Below, piece after piece: positions 13,308-20,151 of a stretch of 20,151 bases of DNA. Both the position numbers and the translations under genes were made by a program. This DNA is from Promethearchaeota archaeon (GTDB lineage Archaea > Asgardarchaeota > Lokiarchaeia > Sigynarchaeales > MK-D1): positions 1-20,151 of the forward strand of contig JAEOTN010000037.1 of the NCBI GenBank assembly GCA_016839865.1, in the 5' to 3' direction. How positions within the stretch are numbered: the stretch's first letter is position 1; each line of letters starts with the position of its first letter. Under the pieces are notes generated by a model. It had not been told where the DNA came from, searched no databases, and saw only the letters and a list, made by a program, of their open reading frames with translations.

Positions 13308-14039
13308 ATGACTCATGATGTAATTAGAGTGTTTGGTTGGGAATTTATTATATTAGACATTGTATTCTGCCTAATTTGGATGAGTATTTTGATAAGGAAG
13401 AAATATTTCGTCCAATTATTCTTTGGTCTATTTGGAGCTATTATAGTCTTCATTTCTGATTTTGTATTTTTCTACAAACTTCAAGGAAGCAGAGAAATAT
13501 TCTCTTTGCCGGATGGATTAAATCCACTAACATTCTTGATTTATTTCTCCTTCACATATGGCATGATTGAGTTCAGCTATGTTGCAGTCATGTTTAGATT
13601 AAAGGATTGGAAACAAAAAGTGTATTGGACGGTTTTGCTTTACGCCGGTTGGTTCATAATTGCGTTTCTTCCTAAAATTCTCCCTTTGACTGATTCTACT
13701 GTGGATATTGTTAGGCACATGAAAGATAATCGTTGGACACAGATAGGAATGGTAATAGGGGGATATTTACTATTAATTATACTGAAGTATACGTGGAAGC
13801 CATTCAAATCTGTAACATGGATAAAATTAGGATTTCTATTCTTGACAGGATTCTTAGTTCATTTCGCTATGGAGATTACTTTATTGACTTCCGGAATACG
13901 TCCTGCTACTGAAATTTTTTCCGTTTTAGCCTTTAATAGCTTATTAGAGTTCAATACAGGAGTTCCCATCCTATTCTTTGCGTGGAATCTAATCACTTAT
14001 TCGAGACATGATAAAAAAATTAAAGAAATTTCAGTCTAA
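13308..14039 (+). CDS. Seven-helix integral membrane protein of unknown function
   Basis: A 243-residue protein with about seven hydrophobic segments (near 8-28, 34-54, 72-95, 106-124, 145-162, 172-192 and 205-229). Aromatic residues are abundant at the membrane borders, and a short basic C-terminus (YSRHDKKIKEISV) probably faces the cytoplasm. No family is recognised. Possible functional polar residues inside helices are D51 (FISDFVFF), E88 (GMIEFSYV), and the H and E in LVHFAMEITLL. It follows the SDR by 15 bp with a GGAGGG site, so it is probably cotranscribed and may act on the same lipophilic compound. Confidence 0.72.
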   Translation: MTHDVIRVFGWEFIILDIVFCLIWMSILIRKKYFVQLFFGLFGAIIVFISDFVFFYKLQGSREIFSLPDGLNPLTFLIYFSFTYGMIEFSYVAVMFRLKDWKQKVYWTVLLYAGWFIIAFLPKILPLTDSTVDIVRHMKDNRWTQIGMVIGGYLLLIILKYTWKPFKSVTWIKLGFLFLTGFLVHFAMEITLLTSGIRPATEIFSVLAFNSLLEFNTGVPILFFAWNLITYSRHDKKIKEISV

Positions 14040-14048
14040 GTAATACCA

Positions 14049-14058
14049 TTTTTATATA
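14049..14058 (+). promoter_or_regulatory. TATA-like box for the membrane protein at 14081
   Basis: TTTTTATATA is centred about 27 nt before ATG 14081. It predicts a leaderless message and argues against the in-frame TTG at 14063. Confidence 0.5.
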
Positions 14059-14080
14059 CAGGTTGTGGCGAATATTGATT

Positions 14081-14887
14081 ATGAGAAAAAAAGATCCTTT
14101 TCTAACTTCCCCTCGCTTTGTGAAATTTTGTGTCATTTCGGGTTTTACAATATGGATGTCAACAATTATATTCGGAATATTAGTAGGTCAATTAGATCAA
14201 GTAGGTCCAGGGGCTGATCTTGCTGGATTTAACCCCTTAATTAACTATATTAGTGATTTAGGGTCTCTTAGGTATACTCCATTACCCGTGATTCTCAATT
14301 TCGGGATGATGGCAACTGGTTTATTGATGACACCCGTTTCTTTTGCTATTAAAAATATTATGATTGGTGATGGAACGAAAATTTGGAGAAAAATTATGGG
14401 ATACATCACACTCGTCATTTTATTGATCGGAATGGCTGGATTCTTCTTTACAGGGATTTTATCTGAGGATACAGGTGCAATTTTTGATCAAATAATACCC
14501 TTACCATCAAACTACCCATGGCATGATATTGTTGCTGATTTTGCATTCATGTTCTTCATGGCAGGTGGTATATTAGTTGCCACTCAGTTCATATTGTTCA
14601 AAAATACCCTCGAAAAAGAGATTGGAGTAAAAAATCCCCTCTTAGTGCGTATCATATTGATAATAATTACGTGGGTATTGACACCAACTTTCTTTGGATT
14701 TTTCTACACAGTCCCGTATTTGGATGCAGTTGATACAAATTTTTGGACATATTTGCCAATGTGGCAATGGTCACCATTATGGGAGTGGTTACTAATGCTA
14801 TCGATAGTTGCATCGTTATTTTCTGTTTCGTTCATGATACTGAAACCACTGAACAGAAAAATTTTAGATGGTTTAAAAAAATCTTAG
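14081..14887 (+). CDS. Six-helix membrane protein resembling DUF998
   Basis: A 268-residue protein with about six membrane helices (13-36, 66-90, 106-127, 148-173, 187-211, 233-254). After the first helix comes an outer loop ending NYISDLGS (55-62), a motif typical of DUF998 proteins. Later signature-like positions are WHDIVADFAFMFF (147-159, H148 at a helix start) and WEW near 234-236. DUF998 proteins have no assigned biochemical role. A related architecture occurs in the minus-strand protein at 16865. The gene follows the seven-helix protein by 41 bp but has its own TATA box, so it may be a separate unit. The DUF998 assignment is from motif memory and is moderately sure. Confidence 0.7.
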   Translation: MRKKDPFLTSPRFVKFCVISGFTIWMSTIIFGILVGQLDQVGPGADLAGFNPLINYISDLGSLRYTPLPVILNFGMMATGLLMTPVSFAIKNIMIGDGTKIWRKIMGYITLVILLIGMAGFFFTGILSEDTGAIFDQIIPLPSNYPWHDIVADFAFMFFMAGGILVATQFILFKNTLEKEIGVKNPLLVRIILIIITWVLTPTFFGFFYTVPYLDAVDTNFWTYLPMWQWSPLWEWLLMLSIVASLFSVSFMILKPLNRKILDGLKKS

Positions 14888-14942
14888 ATTAGTTTTACAA
14901 ATTATTTATTTCTCTAATCTCCTTTTTTGATCTCAAAATTCA

Positions 14943-14958
14943 TGAAAGCACACTTTCA
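14943..14958. repeat. 16-bp inverted repeat upstream of the fucose isomerase gene
   Basis: TGAAAG-CACA-CTTTCA has 6-bp perfect arms and lies 74-89 bp before the fucI start, after a T-run (14923-14928) that probably ends the preceding transcript. It may be an operator or a hairpin; nothing decides which. Confidence 0.4.
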
Positions 14959-14977
14959 CGAAATGTATTTCTGAATT

Positions 14978-15004
14978 TTTTTTTTAGGAAATTTTTTTTA
15001 GGAA
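14978..15004 (+). repeat. Tandem 13-bp repeat (T8-AGGAA) upstream of fucI
   Basis: TTTTTTTTAGGAA occurs at 14978-14990 and again at 14992-15004 with one base between. The copies end 28 bp before the fucI ATG, where a TATA box would be expected; no ordinary TATA box is seen there. Confidence 0.55.
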
Positions 15005-15031
15005 CACAAACCAACCAGTTCAAGAGAATCG

Positions 15032-16825
15032 ATGAAAGTTCACACTGGAAAAAAACGTCTTCGAGGTGCAATTCCTAAGATTGGAATCCGCCCTACTATT
15101 GATGGAAGACGGAAAGGAGTGAGAGAATCCTTAGAAGATCAAACAATCAGTTTAGCTAAAACTGTTTGTGAATTCTTAGAAGGTGAATTAAGACTCCCAA
15201 ACGGTATGCCCGTTGAGTGCATAATAGCAGACACTACTATAGGTGGTGTTGCGGAAGCTGCATCATGTGCAGAAAAATTTCAAAATGAAAACGTGGGATT
15301 ATCGATCACAGTTACACCTTGCTGGTGCTATGGTTCAGAAACCATGGATCAAGATCCTCTCATTCCAAAAGCTGTATTTGGATTTAATGGAACAGAACGA
15401 CCTGGAGCAGTATATTTAGCTGCAGTTCTTGCTGCCCACTCTCAAAAGGGATTACCAGCTTTTGGTATATATGGTCATGATGTGTTAGATGCTGGAGATA
15501 CGACCCTTCCCGATGATGTGAAGGAGAAATTACTACGGTTTACAACAGCAGGTTTAGCTGTTGCGTGGATGAAGGGAAAATCGTACCTCTCATTAGGGGG
15601 AGTATCAATGGGAATTGGTGGTTCTATTGTTAACGAGAATTTTTTCCAGCATTATTTGGGTATGCGAAATGAATACGTGGATATGTCCGAAATTGGGCGC
15701 CGATTAAAACTCAACATCTACGATAAGAAAGAATATGAAGAAGCCATTAAGTGGACGCGAAAGAATTGTATCGAAGGGAAAGATGTAAATCCCCCCGAAA
15801 ACCAAAAACCTAAGGAAGAAAAAGACAAGATTTGGGAAGAACTTGTTAAGATAACATTAATTTGCCGCGATTTAATGGTAGGAAATGAAAAATTAGTTGA
15901 AGCAGGTTACGCTGAAGAAGCTTTGGGGCATAATGCAATTGTAGCGGGATTTCAAGGACAACGTCATTGGACTGATTGGATGCCAAATGGAGATTTCCTT
16001 GAAGCAATCCTTAATTCCTCTTTCGATTGGACAGGAATTCGGCAACCCTACGTTATGGCTACCGAAAATGATAGTTTGAACGGAGTAGCTATGTTATTTG
16101 GGCATTTATTAACTAATACCGCACAAATCTTTTCTGATGTGAGAACCTATTGGAGTCCAGATGCAGTAAAACGAGTTACGGGTAAAAAATTGACCGGTTT
16201 AGCAAAGAATGGGATAATACATTTGATCAATTCGGGCTCATCAGCTCTGGATGGAACAGGGGAACAATCCATTGATGGAGAACCTGCGATCAAACCATTC
16301 TGGGATATTACGGAAGAAGAAGTAGAAACATGTCTGAAAAACACTAAATGGCCTGCAGTAGTAGATGAATATTTCCGTGGGGGAGGGTTTTCATCGCAAT
16401 TCTTGACTAAGGGAAAGATGCCTATCACGATGTCTAGAATAAATCTAGTCGAAGGATTAGGCCCAGTCCTCCAAATAGCCGAAGGGTGGACTATCTCTCT
16501 TGATTCTGAGGTTCATAAGATTTTAGACGAAAGGACAAATGAAACATGGCCCACTACATGGTTTGTGCCTCGATTAACTGGAAATGGTCCATTTAAAGAT
16601 GTTTATTCGGTAATGGCAAACTGGGGAGCAAATCATGGTGCTATTAGCTATGGTCATATCGGTGCTGATCTCATAACATTAGCATCAATGTTGCGAATTC
16701 CCGTGAATATGCATAACGTTCCTGAAGAAATAATCTTTAGACCAAGCACTTGGAGTGCTTTTGGAACACAAGACTTAGAAGGCGCAGATTATAGAGCATG
16801 TAAAAATTTCGGTCCTTTGTATTAA
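15032..16825 (+). CDS. fucI: L-fucose isomerase
   Basis: A 597-residue protein closely matching Escherichia coli FucI (591 aa) along its whole length as recalled. It interconverts L-fucose and L-fuculose (also D-arabinose and D-ribulose) in the cytosol with Mn2+. Shared stretches include [20 protein letters not shown] (15-34), [28 protein letters not shown] and [20 protein letters not shown] gives metal ligand E345, FSDVRTYW gives D369, and NWGANHG gives H535, matching E337, D361 and H528. The ending [11 protein letters not shown] is also conserved. The start is supported by the closeness of PKIGIRP to the N-terminus. No fuculokinase, aldolase or permease is adjacent, so the rest of the pathway must lie elsewhere. 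The strong bacterial resemblance suggests acquisition by transfer. Confidence 0.96.
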   Translation: MKVHTGKKRLRGAIPKIGIRPTIDGRRKGVRESLEDQTISLAKTVCEFLEGELRLPNGMPVECIIADTTIGGVAEAASCAEKFQNENVGLSITVTPCWCYGSETMDQDPLIPKAVFGFNGTERPGAVYLAAVLAAHSQKGLPAFGIYGHDVLDAGDTTLPDDVKEKLLRFTTAGLAVAWMKGKSYLSLGGVSMGIGGSIVNENFFQHYLGMRNEYVDMSEIGRRLKLNIYDKKEYEEAIKWTRKNCIEGKDVNPPENQKPKEEKDKIWEELVKITLICRDLMVGNEKLVEAGYAEEALGHNAIVAGFQGQRHWTDWMPNGDFLEAILNSSFDWTGIRQPYVMATENDSLNGVAMLFGHLLTNTAQIFSDVRTYWSPDAVKRVTGKKLTGLAKNGIIHLINSGSSALDGTGEQSIDGEPAIKPFWDITEEEVETCLKNTKWPAVVDEYFRGGGFSSQFLTKGKMPITMSRINLVEGLGPVLQIAEGWTISLDSEVHKILDERTNETWPTTWFVPRLTGNGPFKDVYSVMANWGANHGAISYGHIGADLITLASMLRIPVNMHNVPEEIIFRPSTWSAFGTQDLEGADYRACKNFGPLY

Positions 16826-16864
16826 GACCGATTATTACTTCTTTTTATTATAAAGTCAGGTGTT

Positions 16865-17563
16865 TCACTTTCTTTTCCATAAATGGATGCAATATCCTAT
16901 CCCTTGAATCAGAAAAATGAAAAACATGAACAGAAAGAACATATTGCTGCCTAACCTGTGTGCGTAAAGCTTAAAATCACCGCCAACGGCTTCAGCTACT
17001 CCTACTATAACTGAATAAGCCACTGCACAAATGGACAATACAAGAAATGAATACTGGTTGATTTTCGGTAATTGTTTTTTTATTAAATAAAATATCGTAT
17101 ACATAATTACTGCTATATTGAGGCTCAGTGGAGCAATAGTATCAAAGAACATATGAAGATGGTGGTTTGCCTGAACGAAAAAAATACAAATGTAAAACGG
17201 TCCAAACAATAAGCTAATACCAGTTGCTACCCAACTCAGCTGTTTTATTGGTTTTGTATCTTGGAAAAAGATCCATATAGTACTAAAAAATCCCACTATA
17301 GCAATACTCGCTAGTATTGTGCTGGTTTTGATGAAAATACTACTTATTAGGTTGTATTCTCCATTAATTGCAACAACTTCTCGCAAGTCACACATGGTGT
17401 TACGTAAAAATGTATAGCCATCCTCAAAATGATCAATTGCATTTCCTCCAGGATAAAAAATCATTGCAAAAATAATGAACAGTAATACAAGGAAAAGCAT
17501 TGTCGTAAATGTAACGAAAACGATTTTTAGTAATTTCATTCGGTCCTCAATCACCGAGCTCAT
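16865..17563 (-). CDS. Six-helix membrane protein, DUF998-like
   Basis: A 232-residue protein with about six membrane helices (14-36, 75-99, 107-131, 140-161, 171-190, 206-226). An outer loop after helix 1 reads FYPGGNAIDHFEDGYTFLRN and then TMCDLR (36-61). The YPGG, GYxFxxN and xDL elements recall DUF998-type proteins, as does NHHLHMFFDTIAP (133-145) at the start of helix 4. It has the same overall plan as the protein at 14081 but low direct similarity. The ATG at 17563 lies 26 nt from the TATA-like GTTAAAAATC (17584-17593, minus sense). It ends 39 bp from the convergent fucI gene and is divergent from the MFS gene. Function unknown. Confidence 0.7.
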   Translation of the reverse strand: MSSVIEDRMKLLKIVFVTFTTMLFLVLLFIIFAMIFYPGGNAIDHFEDGYTFLRNTMCDLREVVAINGEYNLISSIFIKTSTILASIAIVGFFSTIWIFFQDTKPIKQLSWVATGISLLFGPFYICIFFVQANHHLHMFFDTIAPLSLNIAVIMYTIFYLIKKQLPKINQYSFLVLSICAVAYSVIVGVAEAVGGDFKLYAHRLGSNMFFLFMFFIFLIQGIGYCIHLWKRK

Positions 17564-17583
17564 AATTGGTGTATTTCAATATG

Positions 17584-17593
17584 GATTTTTAAC
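17584..17593 (-). promoter_or_regulatory. TATA-like box for the membrane protein at 17563
   Basis: GTTAAAAATC on the minus strand is centred 26 nt before the ATG at 17563, consistent with leaderless initiation. Confidence 0.45.
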
Positions 17594-17623
17594 ATTTTGT
17601 AAAATAATCTCAAGGGGAATATA

Positions 17624-17639
17624 GAAAATTTATATTTTC
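17624..17639. promoter_or_regulatory. Candidate operator between divergent membrane-protein genes
   Basis: GAAAAT-TTAT-ATTTTC is a perfect inverted repeat with 6-bp arms, lying almost midway between the two divergent TATA-like boxes at 17584-17593 and 17678-17685. The sequence is AT-rich, so chance occurrence is not excluded. Confidence 0.3.
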
Positions 17640-17677
17640 GCCCATTACATAGCAAGCGTTGAATAGAATAACTAAAG

Positions 17678-17685
17678 TTTAAAAA
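17678..17685 (+). promoter_or_regulatory. TATA-like box for the MFS transporter gene
   Basis: TTTAAAAA is centred about 26 nt before ATG 17707, predicting a leaderless transcript. Confidence 0.45.
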
Positions 17686-17706
17686 CTGGTTCATTTTACA
17701 ATTTTT

Positions 17707-19014
17707 ATGGAAAATCAAACCGAAGAATCTGTATCAAAGAAGACTTTCTCCGGATTTTTATGGCTATTCTTTTCTGGATATATCTCAATGATAGGTTCAC
17801 AATTGGTCAGTTTTAGTGTAACATGGTATTTAACGGAAGAAACCGGAAGTACACTGATTCTCTCACTAGCAACGTTATCCACCATGCTTCCTATGATAAT
17901 AGTGTCTTTATTTGCGGGGGTTATAGCAGATCGTCGTTCCAAAAATCGAATCTTGTTCATCGCAGATGCCACTCAAGCATTTGCAACATTTATACTAATA
18001 ATGATGTTCTTCTTTGGAGTAAATGATATTTGGCAAATATTAGTGCTGATGGGGGTTCGCGGAGCATGTCAAGGATTTCAAATGCCTGTAGCAGTCAGTC
18101 TTAATGCAATAATGGTTCCAAAGAAACATATTCAGAGAATCAATGCTGTAGATAGAATTTTTATGTCGATTCTTTCCATTACAACCCCACTTCTTGGTGT
18201 GGTTATTTTAGAGCATATGACAATAGATCAGATTTATTGGTTTGATGTTATTACGTTTATTCCTTCAGCGATCGCATTGCTACTGGTTAAAATACCTGGC
18301 GTCAAAAGTACGGGAGATGAAAAAATTCATTTCTGGAGAGATTTTAAGGATTCAGTAAAGTATATGAAAAAAGAGCATCTTATTCCTCCCTTCATCTTGT
18401 TCGGTCTTGCCAATTTCTTCGTTGTTCCATTGTTTAGTTTAATTCCATTATTAGTAGAGCAACATTATGCAGGAGAATCAGCACAATATGGCATCATGAT
18501 GATGTCTCTGCAGATTGGAATGTTAATTGGTGGAGTAATTCTAATGTTTCTTAAGAAAAAACCATTAATGAAAGGTGTAATCATAAATGGTTTTCTTATG
18601 TCTTTTGCAGTTATGCTGTTGGTAGCTGTACCCTCAGGATGGACATGGAGATTCTATACATTATATGCTAATGCTTTCATATTTGGTATGTTAATCACCT
18701 TCATAGACACTCAACTTGTTTCGATCCTGCAATTAACAATTCCGAAGGAACTTCAAGGGAGGGTATTTTCCTCTCTTTTTGTAATAATAAAGTCAATTAT
18801 GCCTTTGGGATTAGTTTTATGGGGAGGATTGGGTGAAATCACGAATTGGTATTTCATTTTCCTATTTCCACCAGCTTTATCGATTGTTGCATTTATCATT
18901 TTGGGATTGACGACTCCTATATTCAAATTTGATGCAATACAGCGTGAGAAAGAAAAGAATATGTTGCAAGAGATTCCAAGCGAGGTAGTAGAAGAAGAAA
19001 CAACAAAGGAGTAA
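17707..19014 (+). CDS. MFS transporter, EntS/macrolide-efflux-like (MFS_3 type)
   Basis: A 435-residue protein with twelve predicted helices. The loop between helices 2 and 3 carries the MFS motif GVIADRRSKNRI (71-82). The first helix region SGFLWLFFSGYISMIGSQLVSFSVTWYL is split by a family-typical Gly/Ser pattern, and IPKELQGRVFSSLFVI is the characteristic helix 10-11 segment of MFS_3 exporters such as EntS and macrolide-efflux proteins. These are proton-driven exporters of siderophores or drugs; the substrate here is unknown. The C-terminus is acidic and cytoplasmic (EIPSEVVEEETTKE). It is divergent from the six-helix protein at 16865, with a possible shared operator between them. A T7 run at 19028-19034 follows the stop. 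Confidence 0.88.
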   Translation: MENQTEESVSKKTFSGFLWLFFSGYISMIGSQLVSFSVTWYLTEETGSTLILSLATLSTMLPMIIVSLFAGVIADRRSKNRILFIADATQAFATFILIMMFFFGVNDIWQILVLMGVRGACQGFQMPVAVSLNAIMVPKKHIQRINAVDRIFMSILSITTPLLGVVILEHMTIDQIYWFDVITFIPSAIALLLVKIPGVKSTGDEKIHFWRDFKDSVKYMKKEHLIPPFILFGLANFFVVPLFSLIPLLVEQHYAGESAQYGIMMMSLQIGMLIGGVILMFLKKKPLMKGVIINGFLMSFAVMLLVAVPSGWTWRFYTLYANAFIFGMLITFIDTQLVSILQLTIPKELQGRVFSSLFVIIKSIMPLGLVLWGGLGEITNWYFIFLFPPALSIVAFIILGLTTPIFKFDAIQREKEKNMLQEIPSEVVEEETTKE

Positions 19015-19027
19015 TCCTTTCCCCTCA

Positions 19028-19034
19028 TTTTTTT
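19028..19034 (+). terminator. T-run after the MFS gene
   Basis: Seven T residues lie 13 bases after the MFS stop. The rest of the 195-bp gap to the methyltransferase holds a small inverted repeat (TGTGT-TAAAT-ACACA, 19136-19150) and a TATA-like box, but no gene. Confidence 0.4.
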
Positions 19035-19179
19035 CCTCTATGGATCCGTTAAATTTATGATTTTATTCTGCAATTCAAGTTTGGATAGGAAAGAACATTT
19101 ATTGTGAAAATTATGCGCAATAAGTTTTTATGAAGTGTGTTAAATACACAGTAAATAGACTCTTTTTTGACCATCTGAG

Positions 19180-19187
19180 TTTTAAAG
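19180..19187 (+). promoter_or_regulatory. TATA-like box for the methyltransferase gene
   Basis: TTTTAAAG is centred about 26 nt before ATG 19210. This supports that ATG rather than the in-frame GTG at 19201. Confidence 0.45.
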
Positions 19188-19209
19188 AATATATATTTTT
19201 GTGAAAACT

Positions 19210-20034
19210 ATGCCGCCTAAAAACAATATTATAGAAGCGTATAACAAAAGCCCAAAAGGTATACGAATAACTCTCTGGAAGATTCTCCATGGATTTATTC
19301 AATCTCGAGATAAAAAACACAAGATTAGATTCATGAATTATGGGTATCTAGACGATGAACTAGAAAATAATCCAATACAACTTGAAGAAGCAGACAAAGG
19401 TGAACGAATGTGTGTAAATATGTATCATCAAAATGTATCAGAAGTCAATCTTGAAGGAAAGAATGTTCTTGAAGTAGGTTGTGGTCGTGGTGGTGGTGCA
19501 GATTATATTTCTCGATACTTGAAACCAGCATCATATATTGGATTGGATCTTAACAAAAAAGTAGTAAAGGCATGCAATCGAGCGTACGACGCACCAAATT
19601 TGAGTTTTGTTCAAGGTAGTGCTGATGATTTACCTTTCGAGGACGGAATATTTGATGCAATAACAAATGTTGAATCTTCTCGTGGGTACCCAGATTTCAT
19701 GGGATTTCTGAATGAGGTAATGCGTGTTCTCAAACCCGGAGGTCATTTATTATTCAGTGATATGCGAATTAAGGAGGACCATCCAAAAATGGTCAGCGGA
19801 TTTAAGGAAGCAGGTTTCAATATCCTAGTAGAGAAAGAGATTGGCCCACATGTCCTGAAAGCTCTGGAAATTGATGATGAACGCCGTGTTGCGGAAATAG
19901 AAGAACGAACTAAAGCTAAATTTCTTAGAAAATCGATGAAGGAATTTTCCGGAACGGTCGGAACGGAGACTTATAATTTCTTCAAAGAAGGTAAGTATGT
20001 ATATTACCATTATGTACTCCAGAAACCCGTATAA
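19210..20034 (+). CDS. Class I SAM-dependent methyltransferase, phthiotriolone-ketone-methyltransferase-like
   Basis: A 274-residue Rossmann methyltransferase. Motif I is VLEVGCGRGGG (86-96). IGLDLNKKVVKAC (110-122) carries the ribose-binding acid D113. GSADDLPFEDGIFDAI (136-151) and RVLKPGGHLLFSDMR (172-186) complete the SAM fold. The segment before motif I (MNYGYLDDE, then ERMCVNMYHQNVSEVNLEGK) and LKPASYIGLDLN closely resemble, from memory, the mycobacterial Rv2952 family that methylates the phthiotriolone lipid ketone/alcohol. A lipophilic hydroxyl or keto acceptor is therefore plausible but unproven. The C-terminal TVGTETYNFFKEGKYVYYHY also fits that family. The N-terminus is basic and amphipathic (IRITLWKILHGFIQSRDKK), perhaps touching the membrane. 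ATG 19210 is chosen over GTG 19201 from the promoter spacing. Confidence 0.85.
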   Translation: MPPKNNIIEAYNKSPKGIRITLWKILHGFIQSRDKKHKIRFMNYGYLDDELENNPIQLEEADKGERMCVNMYHQNVSEVNLEGKNVLEVGCGRGGGADYISRYLKPASYIGLDLNKKVVKACNRAYDAPNLSFVQGSADDLPFEDGIFDAITNVESSRGYPDFMGFLNEVMRVLKPGGHLLFSDMRIKEDHPKMVSGFKEAGFNILVEKEIGPHVLKALEIDDERRVAEIEERTKAKFLRKSMKEFSGTVGTETYNFFKEGKYVYYHYVLQKPV

Positions 20035-20035
20035 A

Positions 20036-20060
20036 GGGAAAAAAAAGGAAAAGAAAAAAT
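20036..20060 (-). terminator. T-rich terminator for the right-edge minus-strand gene
   Basis: On the minus strand this A-rich block reads as three T-runs (six, four and eight T), about 30-55 bases after the stop of the partial gene at 20092. Confidence 0.4.
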
Positions 20061-20091
20061 ATGTATTAAAACTTGATATTTCTTGATTTTT

Positions 20092-20151
20092 TTACCCGTT
20101 TTCTTTATACAATTTTTTGTAAGTAGCGCTGATTTTACCTTCTTTTGCTAA
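20092..20151 (-). CDS. C-terminus of a gene entering from the right edge
   Basis: On the minus strand the last 60 bases read LAKEGKISATYKKLYKENG followed by TAA (20092-20094). No other frame on that strand is as coherent, and T-runs follow downstream. The fragment is basic and helical and too short to assign to a family. Confidence 0.45.
   Translation of the reverse strand, partial: LAKEGKISATYKKLYKENG

Noticed and set aside
16147..16428. Antisense frame within fucI
   Set aside because: It opposes a highly conserved FucI region and has no promoter or recognisable motif.
19136..19150. Inverted repeat TGTGT-TAAAT-ACACA before the methyltransferase
   Set aside because: The arms are only five bases long in an AT-rich gap, so chance is a sufficient explanation.

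Overview
The window is AT-rich and tightly packed with genes on both strands. It most likely comes from an archaeon, and an Asgard archaeon is the best fit. The signs are: (i) two adjacent gelsolin-like, eukaryotic-signature proteins; (ii) many genes with a TATA-like box centred about 26 nt before the start codon, the pattern of archaeal leaderless transcripts; (iii) a few GGTGA-type ribosome binding sites; (iv) a tRNA-Leu(CAG) without an encoded CCA, followed by a plain T-run. No CRISPR array, transposon, rRNA or phage gene was seen.

Layout. 1-207 is the 3' end of a gene, perhaps a short-chain dehydrogenase. 283-525 encodes a small protein of unknown role. 522-1691 holds two gelsolin-like genes on the minus strand, one long and one cut down to a single domain. 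The tRNA-Leu follows at 1805-1888. 1909-4515 holds a crotonase-family gene and an acyl-CoA synthetase gene, divergent around one TATA region. 4566-8414 is a run of minus-strand genes: an extended SDR/epimerase, a YhhN/TMEM86-type membrane protein, a SWIM zinc-finger protein and a GNAT acetyltransferase. An orphan flavodoxin-like N-terminus lies at 8515-8595. It is followed by a second GNAT (minus) and a divergent Eis-like acetyltransferase (plus), so three acetyltransferase genes are neighbours.

10456-11237 encodes a small four-helix membrane protein and a membrane-anchored double zinc ribbon. 11471-12370 encodes a haloalkane-dehalogenase-type alpha/beta hydrolase. It is divergent from a classical SDR (12495) that forms a likely operon with a seven-helix membrane protein. 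The 124-bp gap between dehalogenase and SDR carries a perfect 10-bp inverted repeat, one arm of which overlaps the SDR's TATA box. A six-helix protein of DUF998 appearance follows, then a bacterial-type L-fucose isomerase, a second DUF998-like protein (minus), a divergent MFS exporter, a class I methyltransferase, and the C-terminus of a further minus-strand gene at the right edge.

The content is mainly metabolic: acyl and ether lipid handling (CoA ligase, crotonase, YhhN, SDRs, methyltransferase), small-molecule modification (three GNATs, dehalogenase) and sugar isomerisation (FucI). No obviously new multi-gene defence or mobile system is visible. The most interesting points are the gelsolin pair, the divergent dehalogenase/SDR control region, a crotonase lacking one canonical catalytic glutamate, the flavodoxin remnant, and the fucose isomerase gene with its unusual upstream region. 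All functions are inferred from motifs read by eye; no database search was run.
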